A stretch of 26,059 nucleotides of DNA from a virus. This document shows positions 1 through 7,861 of this stretch, one piece after another; position 1 is the stretch's first letter; the number at the start of each line of letters is the position of its first letter. Made by a program: the position numbers and the translations under genes. The notes under the pieces were generated by a model. The model was not told where the DNA came from. It was given only the letters and a program-made list of their open reading frames with translations, and ran no database searches. Where the stretch lies: IMG/VR virus record IMGVR_UViG_3300018080_000533, positions 1-26,059 of that record, one strand, 5' to 3'.

Positions 1-255
1 ACCGCCTTCCCTGGGATAGATGGTGATCTTGGCGTCGTCGATCGCGTCCCAGTCGATATCTCCTGTCTTCGGGATGACGACTTCCGCTCTCAAGCTGTAA
101 TCGGGTGTGAGTTCTACCGAGCCGTCGGCACGGCCCTCTTTGTTCATGGTCTTGACGACCTTCCGAAGGCCTCCTCGAGTGACATCGAGGCTGACGACAC
201 TGAAATCGGTCGAGTCGACCTCCATGACGATGTTGCCCACGTATTTTTTGGCCAT
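1..255 (-). CDS. Tail tube protein (Mu gpM-like), 3' end cut by window
   Basis: The first 85 codons are visible, from an ATG at 255 with a purine-rich GGAGGC upstream; the rest lies beyond the left edge. The protein starts MAKKYVGNIVMEVDSTDFSV and continues with short beta-strand-like stretches and a GRADGSVELTPDYSL segment. It follows the tail sheath gene directly, which is where Mu-like phages encode the tube protein polymerised inside the contractile sheath. The call rests on position and on the small beta-rich N-terminus; no catalytic motif is expected. It is the last gene of the leftward structural operon seen here. Other small tail proteins cannot be excluded because the C-terminus is missing. 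Confidence 0.62.
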   Translation of the reverse strand, partial: MAKKYVGNIVMEVDSTDFSVVSLDVTRGGLRKVVKTMNKEGRADGSVELTPDYSLRAEVVIPKTGDIDWDAIDDAKITIYPREGG

Positions 256-301
256 TTTTTGCCTCCTTGATGTCGATGCTCCCAATACTGCACCGACCCA
301 T

Positions 302-1732
302 TTACAGAATCATATTGATCCTGGCTGCGAATATGTGAAGACCTGGGACGACCGGTGTTGGAATATCGGCATTGATTCTGCCCGCCACGTCTTCGTCGAC
401 CTCGAAGATGAATTGATCCTTGTACTTGTCGATTTTCTTGAGGATCTCCGCCTTTTCCAGTCTCTTCGCCACATCGAGGATTTCGGATCGCACCTTGTCA
501 GGGGTTTTCTCAACGACCTTGGACCGCCCGAACCTTGCTGCGATCCGCTGCCTGTAGGCTTTCCTGGAGTAGAACAGAATGAGCGGCGAGGTCGTGTCGA
601 GAAGAGCATCGTCCTCCTCTCCGGCAGCATTCTCGGTGTAGGTGGTCACGCTGCGCCTGATCTGAACGATTTCCCCAGGCCCCACTTCCAGAGGAGTAAT
701 ACCGTTCCACAGGGCGCTTTCGATTTCGGTTTCGGTGGGGCGGTCTTCCATGTCTGGAACTCCGATGCCCACGAGCGGCAGCGTGTTCCTGGGCATGGCC
801 GGATCTTCCTCTCCTGCGTTGACCGAGCCGTACGCGGCCGCGATCTCGTAAGGCATGGACGGCGACCCTTCGCACCAGGGACCGTCCATCCATCCGCTGT
901 TGATCGAAGCGGCGAGCGTTGTGGCGGCTACGAGCGTCCCTCGTGTGGCGAACATCCCCATGCCTTCCCGTTGCTCGAGGGCGTTCTGCATGAAATCGAG
1001 ATGTGTCTTGAGATCCCCGAGGTTTGTCTCGTCATTGAGGCCCAGCACGGTGAAGTCATATTGCATGGGCTTGGCCGCATCGAGCGCATTCTCGGGATCC
1101 GGATCCGTTGCGCCACTGGCCATATCCACGATCGTTGCCGTGGTGCTGATATCTCTCGACCAGCCGGCCTTGAGCCTGATGTCGTTTCCCTGGGTGCCCT
1201 TGTTCTTTGCGGTCAAGTCGACCTGGGTGTCGTCTCCGCCATTGACGGCTGCCGTCACCGGCAGATCCGGGAGTTTGGTGGTGGCCATCGCAGCGACCAG
1301 GGCTGCGGCGATCTCCGTGGGCGTGTCGTCGTTTTCCACCAGGATCTCGACTTTCTGGTTGCCGACCCGGAGCGTGAGCGTGGCCGTTCCCGTGGAGTCG
1401 TTGGCGAAGGTGATGGTGCCCGTGGCGGCCACGCCGGCGCCTTCGTCCTCCATGCCACAGGCATAGAGATCGACATAGCGGTTGGCCTTGAGCGCCGCCG
1501 AGATCATCAGCGCAAGAATCGATCCGCGGCCGAAGTAGGTCCATCCTTCGGATTCGTCAAAGATGGGATATACCGTTTCCTTGGTGGCGTTGCCCGACGA
1601 GGTCATCTGGCCGATGAGAAGAAGGCTTTGCCTGTTCTCCGGCAGACCCCTCTGGGCAAGTTTGGTGTTGAATTCAAAGTATCGACCCGATCTCCGGATC
1701 GACTTCGGGATTTCATTGAATTGCATCGTCAT
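302..1732 (-). CDS. Contractile tail sheath protein (Mu gpL-like)
   Basis: This 476-aa protein has the length and layout of Mu-type sheath subunits. The N-terminus reads SGRYFEFNTKLAQRGLPENR. A middle domain of about residues 100-200 is rich in small and Thr residues. The C-terminal domain contains LILFYSRKAYRQRIAARFGR followed by a charged helix and the end GLHIFAARINMIL. Sheath subunits polymerise around the tube and contract on infection. The ATG at 1732 has AAGGAGG eight bases upstream. It sits between the gp38-like gene and the tube gene, the usual Mu order. A second ATG two codons in is possible. The antisense strand is also open over much of this gene, which reflects its GC-rich codons. 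Confidence 0.88.
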   Translation of the reverse strand: MTMQFNEIPKSIRRSGRYFEFNTKLAQRGLPENRQSLLLIGQMTSSGNATKETVYPIFDESEGWTYFGRGSILALMISAALKANRYVDLYACGMEDEGAGVAATGTITFANDSTGTATLTLRVGNQKVEILVENDDTPTEIAAALVAAMATTKLPDLPVTAAVNGGDDTQVDLTAKNKGTQGNDIRLKAGWSRDISTTATIVDMASGATDPDPENALDAAKPMQYDFTVLGLNDETNLGDLKTHLDFMQNALEQREGMGMFATRGTLVAATTLAASINSGWMDGPWCEGSPSMPYEIAAAYGSVNAGEEDPAMPRNTLPLVGIGVPDMEDRPTETEIESALWNGITPLEVGPGEIVQIRRSVTTYTENAAGEEDDALLDTTSPLILFYSRKAYRQRIAARFGRSKVVEKTPDKVRSEILDVAKRLEKAEILKKIDKYKDQFIFEVDEDVAGRINADIPTPVVPGLHIFAARINMIL

Positions 1733-1790
1733 GGCACATGCCTCCTTGATTCATATTAATCTCTTCCCGTCAGCACCGCTGCGGGATATT

Positions 1791-2015
1791 TCAAGCGCCC
1801 TGGGTCGCGGACGCAGGCTTTTCCTTGGCCGGCGCGGGCTTCTCCTTTTTCGGCGCACTCACCTTCTTCAGGGCCCCCTGCTTGATCTGCTTTCGGTAGT
1901 AGTAGGAATCCTTGACCCTCACGGACGTCTCGCTCGAGATGTGAGTCCTGGGCCGGCCTTCCTTGGGAACAACAAGCCCGGCTTTTGCGATGACGTAGAT
2001 ATCGTCCTTTGCCAT
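1791..2015 (-). CDS. DUF2635 family small phage protein (Mu gp38-like)
   Basis: This 74-aa protein begins MAKDDIYVIAKAGLVVPKEG and has the family pattern of a short strand, a proline/glycine turn (GRPRTHISSET) and then SYYYRKQIKQGAL. The C-terminal third is a low-complexity Lys/Pro/Ala tail (about residues 50-74). The chosen start is the ATG at 2015, with AGGAGGA six bases upstream; a TTG at 2021 abuts that Shine-Dalgarno and is unlikely. It lies directly upstream of the sheath gene, as gp38 does in Mu. The role is unknown; genes of this family sit at the head-tail boundary of the operon. It starts two bases after the stop of the gp37-like gene, so coupling is likely. Confidence 0.72.
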   Translation of the reverse strand: MAKDDIYVIAKAGLVVPKEGRPRTHISSETSVRVKDSYYYRKQIKQGALKKVSAPKKEKPAPAKEKPASATQGA

Positions 2016-2017
2016 TT

Positions 2018-2575
2018 TCAATCCTCCTCTTCGAATTCGATAATATCTGATGCTCGAGGTTCTTCCTCTTCGGGTGGTAGATGATGACGGAGCTCTATGC
2101 TTGTAAGATCCTCGGCGTCATCCTCTTCATCGTATGGCACGTAGTCGAACGAAGTCTCGATCTCGATCGAGTAGATGGACAGATCCTTGGACTGATCGAG
2201 CGAAAGCACTCTCAGGGGCTTGATCTCCGAGATCTCGATCTCTAGGGTCTTGCCGACAATCGCAAAAAGCACGTCTCTGACCATCTGATATGAGCCTACC
2301 TCGGCCTCGCCCACGCCACGGCGGCGCTCATATTCACCGCGGAGATTCCGGGCTCCGACGAGAATAAGAAACTGTGCGACCTCGAGGTATTCGCCCATTG
2401 CGATCGTCTTGAAATCCGATCGATCGTAGACCACCAGGACCGCAGGGAATCTCAAGATGAGATCCTCCTCGGCCATGTCGAAGTCGCCCTGGTAGGTGGC
2501 GATCATCTTGCAATACTCACCCATCTGGGAGGCCCTGAGCGCTGCTACGATCGCGTCTTCGATTTTGCTGATCAT
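2018..2575 (-). CDS. DUF1834 family protein (Mu gp37-like)
   Basis: This 185-aa protein starts MISKIEDAIVAALRASQMGE and continues with LRFPAVLVVYDRSDF and VAQFLILVGARNLRG, the alternating strand and helix pattern of gp37-type proteins. The family is placed with head-tail connector or tail terminator components on the basis of gene order; its exact job is not established. The C-terminus (about residues 150-185) is strongly acidic, with repeated Glu/Asp. The ATG at 2575 overlaps the stop of the upstream gene as ATGA, which supports the start and suggests translational coupling. The track also stays open upstream, but that part is a shadow of the tail-completion gene. Confidence 0.75.
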   Translation of the reverse strand: MISKIEDAIVAALRASQMGEYCKMIATYQGDFDMAEEDLILRFPAVLVVYDRSDFKTIAMGEYLEVAQFLILVGARNLRGEYERRRGVGEAEVGSYQMVRDVLFAIVGKTLEIEISEIKPLRVLSLDQSKDLSIYSIEIETSFDYVPYDEEDDAEDLTSIELRHHLPPEEEEPRASDIIEFEEED

Positions 2576-3090
2576 GCCTCGAGCTCGCGTTTCATGAAGT
2601 TGGTGAAAATATCGTATATGGACGAGCGATCGCCCATGTGGATCTGGGCATAGGGTCTTGCCGGAATCTCGACTTCTTTGCCACGTCCTGCCATCCCGCC
2701 GAAGTGATGGATTGCCGCATAGGGAAGCTTTGTTCCGACTTCGGCCTCGTCGCTGGTTGCCCGATAAGTGATCGATCTGAGAAGGCGCCCGGTGCGCATC
2801 AGGATCTTTGCCCCGAGGATTTTTTTCTCGGCTCTTTTTTTGAGACCCCCACCTCTCTGCCTGAACACCCTGCCGACCGTGCCCCCGGCTCGTTGGTAAA
2901 GCGTCGTTGCCGCCAGAGGCACCCATCGCTGCGGCCGACCCTGTTGCTCGAAGGTCTGGTGAATCGACTCGACCATGTGACTGCCGGTAGCCTCAAAGGC
3001 CGGCCTGAAATCAAGCCCCTGGGCACGACGCATCAATCGCCTGAATTCACGATCGTCGAAGCGGACTTTTGTCGTAAGCCCCTCTGCCAT
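2572..3090 (-). CDS. Phage virion morphogenesis / tail completion protein (Mu gpG, P2 gpS type)
   Basis: This 172-aa protein carries family hallmarks: SIHQTFEQQGRPQRWVPLA near residue 50, then LMRTGRLLRSITYRA, then LPYAAIHHFGG and IPARPYAQI near the C-terminus. Members of this family (PF05069) finish the tail-head interface in P2- and Mu-type phages. The start is the ATG at 3090, which shares a TGATG overlap with the stop of the gp36-like gene and has AAAGGA about eight bases upstream. A TTG one codon earlier is possible. Its position after gp36 rather than beside gpF differs from Mu itself; this is inferred from gene order only. Confidence 0.85.
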   Translation of the reverse strand: MAEGLTTKVRFDDREFRRLMRRAQGLDFRPAFEATGSHMVESIHQTFEQQGRPQRWVPLAATTLYQRAGGTVGRVFRQRGGGLKKRAEKKILGAKILMRTGRLLRSITYRATSDEAEVGTKLPYAAIHHFGGMAGRGKEVEIPARPYAQIHMGDRSSIYDIFTNFMKRELEA

Positions 3091-3521
3091 CAACCGAATC
3101 CTTTGAGCGTATCCTTGGTGAACACGCGGTCGTCCTTTGTGACTTCGGCCCGGGATACGTTGTCCTGGGGCGTCGTGGCGGCTGCCTGGCCAGGTAGAAT
3201 CGCTTTTCCTTTGGAGACGTCCTTGAGCAACGTCATGACCTCGTCGTATTGCTCCTTGATGTGGTCCGGGACTTTGCCTCGGCGCCGCTGATAGACCATG
3301 TGCGCAGCGATCACAACGGCCATGCGTTTTACATCGTCGTCGGCAGTAAGCGGTAGCGTATAGTGCCGGCCTGCGTAGTTTTCAATCCTCGATTCTGCGG
3401 CCGCTATGACGCCCGAGACAAGGTCCTCGTTTACCTCTCCGACGCGATCGTCGTCGGTGAGCTGAACCAGGTCCTCCTCACTGATCAAGTCATAAAGATC
3501 GTCGATCTCGATGTAAGCCAT
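3090..3521 (-). CDS. DUF1320 family head-tail connector protein (Mu gp36-like)
   Basis: This 143-aa protein begins MAYIEIDDLYDLISEEDLVQ, followed by AAAESRIENYAGRHYTLPL and VKRMAVVIAAHMVYQRRR. This is the usual DUF1320 sequence pattern of an acidic helical N-terminus and a central YAGRYxLPL-type motif. Members sit just after the major capsid gene in Mu-like phages and are thought to be head completion or connector proteins. The C-terminal 40 residues are less ordered and end TLKGFG. The gene overlaps the next one by one base (TGATG), consistent with coupled translation. The 100-bp gap upstream to gpT holds a strong hairpin. Confidence 0.85.
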   Translation of the reverse strand: MAYIEIDDLYDLISEEDLVQLTDDDRVGEVNEDLVSGVIAAAESRIENYAGRHYTLPLTADDDVKRMAVVIAAHMVYQRRRGKVPDHIKEQYDEVMTLLKDVSKGKAILPGQAAATTPQDNVSRAEVTKDDRVFTKDTLKGFG

Positions 3522-3549
3522 CTATTGAATCCGTCCGTTTCGGGCTCTG

Positions 3550-3583
3550 GGGGAGGCGTGACTCTGTAAGCCCACGCCTCCCC
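3550..3583. terminator. Strong stem-loop between gpT and gp36 genes
   Basis: A perfect 11-bp inverted repeat (arm GGGGAGGCGTG, 12-base loop) lies in the short gap after the major capsid gene. There is no U-run on either side, so it is not a classical rho-independent terminator. It may act as an mRNA-stabilising 3' end or partial attenuator that keeps capsid mRNA more abundant than the downstream message. The structure is seen directly; the role is inferred. Confidence 0.5.
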
Positions 3584-3622
3584 GATCGGCGCCCGTTGTC
3601 ACCCGTTTTCTGCGGGGTACAT

Positions 3623-4504
3623 TCAGTCGAGCCAGGGCACCACGATGAGCTCGGCGGAATTCCTCCAGACGTTGGTCGCGCCGGCGGCGTTGCGCTCGGC
3701 AATCAGAATCTCTCGTCCGGCTTCCTCGTTGGCCGGCCCCACAATGAGATGCGAAGGCTTGATTCCGAGCGGAGCGCCCTCGTCGTTTTTGAAGGCGAGC
3801 ATGGCCTTCCGCGCTGCCGCGTAGTTCGTGGCGCTGAGCGTCTGCTTCGATCCGTACGCGAGTTGCCACAGCCCCACGCCGAAGCTTCCCCGGTAGTCCA
3901 CGCCGAACAGGTATTCCTTCTTCATGAAGACATGCTCGGAGGTCTTCGGATCATCCATCTGGATGAACTCGGGCTGCTTGCGGCCCTGATAGATAAAGGG
4001 CTTGATCATGCGCGTGCAGTCCAGAAGCGCCCAGAGGTTGCCGGAGCCAGCGCCCCAGTTCGAAACGTTGGAACCGGCCACCTTGTGAGTGGCCGAGAAG
4101 AAGTTCTGGCCGTCGAAGCAGGTGGTGGAGTTCCCAGTGGCCAGGAGCGAAAAGATTTTCTCGTCGGGGTGGACTTTCGCGCTCCGGCCCATTTCGGAGA
4201 CCATCGGGCTGTAGACCCCGATCTGATCGTCGGCGATGTCGTCGCGGTCGACGGCAACCGTCCCTTCATAGGGCTTGTTCGTGAGCTCGTAATGGAAGCC
4301 CTCGAGGCTTTTCACTACGCGCTCACCGATCCATTCCCGCAGCTTGGGGAAGTTCCCGAGCCATTTGTAGTCGAGGCTGCGGCCCTCGGACGGGGAGAAC
4401 ATGGCCACAATCGGCCACTGGTTTTCGGCCTCGGTGAAGGCCTTGTTGAAGAGCGTCGAAAACGATCTGTAGATGCCCGCGAGGTTGGCGGCGTTCACAA
4501 TCAT
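3623..4504 (-). CDS. Major head (capsid) subunit, Mu gpT-like
   Basis: This 293-aa protein has the expected length for gpT. It begins MIVNAANLAGIYRSFSTLFN and contains WLGNFPKLREWIGERVVKSL, FHYELTNKPYEGTVAVDRDD, the FFSATHK region and a C-terminal SHLIVGPANEEAGREILIAE, all typical of the Mu capsid family (PF10124). It forms the capsid shell after scaffold-directed assembly. The ATG at 4504 has GAGG/AAGGA upstream. It follows the gpI/scaffold gene and a decoration-like gene and is followed by a strong hairpin, consistent with being the most highly expressed structural gene. Confidence 0.92.
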   Translation of the reverse strand: MIVNAANLAGIYRSFSTLFNKAFTEAENQWPIVAMFSPSEGRSLDYKWLGNFPKLREWIGERVVKSLEGFHYELTNKPYEGTVAVDRDDIADDQIGVYSPMVSEMGRSAKVHPDEKIFSLLATGNSTTCFDGQNFFSATHKVAGSNVSNWGAGSGNLWALLDCTRMIKPFIYQGRKQPEFIQMDDPKTSEHVFMKKEYLFGVDYRGSFGVGLWQLAYGSKQTLSATNYAAARKAMLAFKNDEGAPLGIKPSHLIVGPANEEAGREILIAERNAAGATNVWRNSAELIVVPWLD

Positions 4505-4566
4505 CGTCCTTTCCTCCCTATTGGTTTGACCGATTCAGTCTCATCCAAATGAATCCGACTCGCCGG

Positions 4567-5496
4567 TTACGCGGCGAAGGTCACGCTCTTGTCGGCCTGG
4601 TTGATGTTTGCGAGCTTGTCGTCCGCATCGTCTCCACCGAGCCGAGCGGTGACGTGCACGAGATCGTCGGCCGAGTTGGTGAGCGTGCACTCGAATTCGC
4701 CGTTTTCGTCGCAGGTGACCACGGCGTCGTTGCTGTTCTCTCCGCTCACGAATTCCCCCTTGGTGGCGGTGCCGAGGGTGGCGGTGCCGTGAAGACTTCC
4801 GCCGACGGCGTCCAGGGCCTGGAGCGCAAGGGTTGCTCCCCCTTGGCCTTCATCGTTGATGAGTTTGAGCGCATCGATTGCGATCGATGCCGTTGTGGAT
4901 CCGCCGGTGCCGCCGGTGATATCGTCCTGGACGATTTTGAGGAATAAATTCAGCATCGCGACGCCAATGACCTGCAATGCAGCCTCGACCTCATCCTCCT
5001 CGCCGAAGTATCCTCCTGCGTCCTCAATACCGACCATCGAGGCGCCTTCGCCGTTTGCCGTGCTCGCCAAAGCGGTCTGGAGATCCTCGAGCTCGGACCG
5101 TCCGCCGCTGAAGTCGACCCAGACGCCGTCGTCATCGACCTCGATGACCTTGCCGGCGACCGGGGAGGTGGCCAGCGACGATACCGTCTCATCGTCCTCG
5201 ACGTAGCAGTTGCCGCCGACATGGGCCTGGGCGACCGGGTTGCCGGACGAATTCGCGAACTGGAATACTCCCCGGCGGACCTTGACGGTCTTGTCTCCGT
5301 CGGAGCCGCCTGTGTTGTCCACGGCTTCTTCGGAACGGCCGAGAGCCGAAGCGCCTGCCACGATCGCGCCGGCCTTGGCGTAGCCTGCGTCCTCGATCGT
5401 GATTCCGCCGGCATAGATCACTGCGTTCGCCGCCACGGGCACGACCATGAAATCACCCTCCCTCCAGGGTGTGTTTCTGTCTTTTGCGAGTACCAT
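4567..5496 (-). CDS. Putative capsid decoration / head fibre protein
   Basis: This 309-aa protein looks composite. Residues 1-130 are a small beta-rich domain (VIYAGGITIEDAGYAKAGA, RRGVFQFANSSGNPVAQAHV, GKVIEVDDDGVWVDF) resembling DUF2190-type capsid cement proteins. Residues about 135-178 contain GASMVGIEDAGGYFGEEDEV, the repeat-like linker often seen in phage head or tail fibre proteins. Residues about 210-309 form an acidic, Thr/Asn-rich beta domain that may be immunoglobulin-like. The ATG at 5496 has AGGAGGAAAAGAAG upstream. It sits between scaffold and capsid, where decoration proteins are common. The family assignment is from pattern memory, and the C-terminal domain is not recognised. 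Confidence 0.6.
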   Translation of the reverse strand: MVLAKDRNTPWREGDFMVVPVAANAVIYAGGITIEDAGYAKAGAIVAGASALGRSEEAVDNTGGSDGDKTVKVRRGVFQFANSSGNPVAQAHVGGNCYVEDDETVSSLATSPVAGKVIEVDDDGVWVDFSGGRSELEDLQTALASTANGEGASMVGIEDAGGYFGEEDEVEAALQVIGVAMLNLFLKIVQDDITGGTGGSTTASIAIDALKLINDEGQGGATLALQALDAVGGSLHGTATLGTATKGEFVSGENSNDAVVTCDENGEFECTLTNSADDLVHVTARLGGDDADDKLANINQADKSVTFAA

Positions 5497-5545
5497 CTTC
5501 TTTTCCTCCTATCAGTGAATTTATTTGCCTTGCTCTCCCGATACT

Positions 5546-5584
5546 CAAGGAGGCTGCCTGTTCTACTGAACAGCGTTCTCCTTG
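5546..5584. other. Stem-loop spanning the gpI/scaffold stop codon
   Basis: On the minus strand the outer arms CAAGGAG/CTCCTTG and inner arms CTGTTC/GAACAG flank an AGTA loop. The structure covers the last codons and the stop (TAG, 5565-5563) of gpI. No U-run follows. It may tune termination or mRNA processing between scaffold and capsid genes. The pairing is visible in the sequence; any function is inferred. Confidence 0.4.
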
Positions 5585-6207
5585 GGGCCGTACTTGGCGA
5601 AGTCGTCGGCGCCCACGCCGAGCATCTGGTTGATCCCGGCCTGCACGGCATCGGTGGCCTCGCCGCCGGCGAGTTCCTCCTCCTTTTTCGTCCTGGCGAG
5701 CTCGGCCGTGCTCACAACCACGGGCGCGTCCTTGAGGAAGCCCTCGAAGCCGTCGGGGTCGTCGAACGCCATCTTTTTGGCCCAGGGAAGCTGGGCGGCG
5801 GTGATCTTTCCTTCGTTGGTGGCGCGTTTTACCAGCTCGTCCCGCCTGGACTCCTTGTTTCTGGTCTCGAGGTCCACCACGCGCTTCGAAAGATCATCGG
5901 CCCCGGCCGACAGGTTCTGCAGTTTCACAATCGCGCCCGTGACGGCCGTGAGATTGGCGTCTTCGCCCAGCGACAGAGCCTTCATGACATCCGGGTGTGC
6001 CACCTGGTGGCCGGCAGAGGTCTTGATCTTTTCGATGATTTTCGATTCGTCGGTGGCCTCGTCGGAGTCCGAGGCGATGCCCAGTGCCTCGAGGATCTTG
6101 GTCGTGGCCGTGCGTCCAGCCGCCTCCTCGCAGGCGGCGTAAATGTCGTCCTCGTTGGATGCCTCTCCCAGACTGAATAGCTTTCTCAGTTTCGCGAGAA
6201 AATCCAT
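5563..6207 (-). CDS. Internal-start scaffold protein nested in gpI (Mu gpZ-like)
   Basis: An in-frame ATG at 6207 (codon 262 of the gpI gene) is preceded by AAGGAGAG with a five-base spacer, a better ribosome site than many real starts here. It yields a 214-aa protein beginning MDFLAKLRKLFSLGEASNED. That start falls just after the last conserved protease block and an Asn/Pro/Gly linker. The product is helical with a predicted coiled segment (VKLQNLSAGADDLSKRVVDL). In Mu the scaffold gpZ is made exactly this way from inside gene I. The start is seen in the sequence; separate expression is inferred by analogy. Confidence 0.7.
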   Translation of the reverse strand: MDFLAKLRKLFSLGEASNEDDIYAACEEAAGRTATTKILEALGIASDSDEATDESKIIEKIKTSAGHQVAHPDVMKALSLGEDANLTAVTGAIVKLQNLSAGADDLSKRVVDLETRNKESRRDELVKRATNEGKITAAQLPWAKKMAFDDPDGFEGFLKDAPVVVSTAELARTKKEEELAGGEATDAVQAGINQMLGVGADDFAKYGPKENAVQ

Positions 6208-6990
6208 TTTGCTCTCCTTTCCTGTAGGATTGTTTTTTACTCTAAACGTTTCTCCGGCGAGCGCCGGCATGGCGATCGCCGGCTGGTTGACCAGGGCGAC
6301 GCTGTGTAACTCAAGGGGATGCGACTTATCGTCCAACGGGAAGACAGGAGAAAGGTATCGATACTCCCGGCTGCCGATGACTTCTCTTGCTTTTTCCGTC
6401 CAACCGATGACTGCCCATAGCCCTTCCGTGCCTTTATTTATAAGCCTCCGGATCCAGCCGGCGGCGGGTTTGCGGGTGCCCGGAGGGGCCAGGAGCGAAT
6501 CGTGATCATAGTCGACGACCACATCGATCCCACGTTCGTCGAATGCTTTGACCACCTTATCGATGTCGGTTTCGTCAACGTACGTGGGGATGCTCATCCG
6601 CTCGTGATAACCCAACGGAGCAATCTGGACTTCCTGCTCCTCAGGAACCTCCCGGCCTTCTGCCAGTGGGACCATCAGTCCGAGGCTCGCCTTTGCATGC
6701 CGGCCGATCTCGAACTTCTCGGCTGCCTTTTCGATCCGGCCGGAGATGATGTCTTGTTCGTCGGAGGTGTAGGGCCCCCTGTTTTTCGGCATCCCCCAGT
6801 ACGACAGCGCCGCTCGGATGTGGTCCTCGTCGATGGGATAGCGATAATTCACGGGATCCGCGAATTGATCATCGGTGAGGTGCTCGAACTCACCGGGCTT
6901 GGTCACATTCCCGTCGGCCTTGATGCCGATCTTGTATCGTTCGGACCTCCGTTCCTGCGCTCGTTTCACAGCTCGTTTTGACAGCGCCAT
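5563..6990 (-). CDS. Head maturation protease with scaffold (Mu gpI-like)
   Basis: This 475-aa protein matches the Mu I family. Key stretches are VVVDYDHDSL (about 157-166), PAAGWIRRL (175-183), GLWAVIGWTEKAREVIGSRE (190-209), YRYLSPVF and HSVALVNQPAI (about 229-239). The family self-cleaves and processes the prohead. The C-terminal half (about 262-475) is helical and charged and is the scaffold. The first 100 residues (EHLTDDQFADPVNYRYPIDE, then AALSYW and GRIEKAAEKF) look like an extra DUF6582-type domain that canonical Mu gpI lacks. The ATG at 6990 has GGAG about ten bases upstream, next to a hairpin. An internal start encodes the scaffold alone. Confidence 0.87.
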   Translation of the reverse strand: MALSKRAVKRAQERRSERYKIGIKADGNVTKPGEFEHLTDDQFADPVNYRYPIDEDHIRAALSYWGMPKNRGPYTSDEQDIISGRIEKAAEKFEIGRHAKASLGLMVPLAEGREVPEEQEVQIAPLGYHERMSIPTYVDETDIDKVVKAFDERGIDVVVDYDHDSLLAPPGTRKPAAGWIRRLINKGTEGLWAVIGWTEKAREVIGSREYRYLSPVFPLDDKSHPLELHSVALVNQPAIAMPALAGETFRVKNNPTGKESKMDFLAKLRKLFSLGEASNEDDIYAACEEAAGRTATTKILEALGIASDSDEATDESKIIEKIKTSAGHQVAHPDVMKALSLGEDANLTAVTGAIVKLQNLSAGADDLSKRVVDLETRNKESRRDELVKRATNEGKITAAQLPWAKKMAFDDPDGFEGFLKDAPVVVSTAELARTKKEEELAGGEATDAVQAGINQMLGVGADDFAKYGPKENAVQ

Positions 6991-7002
6991 CGCTCAAATT
7001 CT

Positions 7003-7024
7003 CCGCACAAGGCCGCCTGTGCGG
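7003..7024. other. Stem-loop touching the gpI ribosome binding site
   Basis: A perfect 7-bp stem (CCGCACA/TGTGCGG, 8-base loop) sits in the 118-bp gap between gpF and gpI. On the minus-strand mRNA its 3' arm runs into the GGAG that serves the ATG at 6990, so folding could partly mask translation start. This is a structural observation; regulation is inferred. The rest of the gap holds no gene that I can support. Confidence 0.35.
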
Positions 7025-7108
7025 CCCCTGACGGGCCGAACGGGGCCTGGTCTATACAATCCCCCCAGCCAACTGCTCCATTCCCGCCATTTCAGCCATT
7101 TTGACCAC

Positions 7109-7861
7109 TCAGACACCGAATAGCTCCGATTTGGTTTTCGTTCCCGGCGAGCCCTCCCATCCGGGATCGGGGTTTACGCCGGTCGGCGGGCGCCGCGGCT
7201 TGAGCCGCTTGCCGGCCGCCACGCCCACGACCGAGCATCTGCATCGATGCCCGTTCGGAGGCCACCAGGTCGCCCAGATCGGATCGTCCCGCGACGCTGT
7301 AGTCCCTGACATGGCAGCATGAGATGGCCTAGTATCTGAGTCCCCGATCGCGTGATAACGGAACATGGGCACCAGATCCTCGACCTCTGGTGCATGAAGC
7401 TGGTACCATCTTCCGACTCCGTATGCGGTGAAGACGTTGTTCCGAAATATCGTCTCGATCTGATATCGGTTGTCGCCTGAGTAACCCAGGGTGGACCAGA
7501 CATCGTCGAGCCCCTTTTTCCATTGATTGAACGTGGTCCCCTCGTCGATCGCTTTCTCAAGAGAGCCTCTGACTCGCTCGAGCGTGGTCTCATCGGTCGC
7601 TTTGGCGATCGTGAATGAAAGCCGGCGATCCTCGTCCGCGAGCTCGTTAAAATCTTCCTTGAGCATGGGGACTTTACCGGAGAAAAAGGAGACCGCCTCT
7701 TTGAATCCAAGCGGCGATAGCACGATGTCCTGGACGATCCCGCCGGCAGCAAGTGCTTCGAGCCCAAGCTCCTCGATGATCTTGGCCCGGCCGAGCAGCT
7801 CGGCTGTGAATATTGCCCTGAATATGAGTTCCGAAAGCGGTTCAACTTCTTCGTCCGTCAA
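7109..7861 (-). CDS. Head morphogenesis protein (Mu gpF / SPP1 gp7 type)
   Basis: The 250-aa product contains family blocks SPLGFKEAVSFF, RRLSFTIAKATDETTLERVR, LGYSGDNRYQIETIFRNNVF, AYGVGRWYQL and the C-terminal block GDSDTRPSHAAMSGTTASRD followed by WWPPNGHRCRCSV. This is the Mu F domain, a minor capsid protein that binds the portal and is needed for head assembly. No ATG with a ribosome site exists upstream. The chosen start is a TTG that overlaps the portal stop as TTGA and has no clear Shine-Dalgarno. The frame stays open back through an A9 run in the portal 3' end, so production as a portal-gpF frameshift fusion is a serious alternative. Confidence 0.8.
   Translation of the reverse strand: MTDEEVEPLSELIFRAIFTAELLGRAKIIEELGLEALAAGGIVQDIVLSPLGFKEAVSFFSGKVPMLKEDFNELADEDRRLSFTIAKATDETTLERVRGSLEKAIDEGTTFNQWKKGLDDVWSTLGYSGDNRYQIETIFRNNVFTAYGVGRWYQLHAPEVEDLVPMFRYHAIGDSDTRPSHAAMSGTTASRDDPIWATWWPPNGHRCRCSVVGVAAGKRLKPRRPPTGVNPDPGWEGSPGTKTKSELFGV

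Noticed and set aside
107-1759. Long plus-strand open frame of 550 codons
   Set aside because: It is antisense to the sheath gene, has no ribosome site and a composition (Arg/Gly/His-rich) typical of shadow frames in GC-rich DNA.
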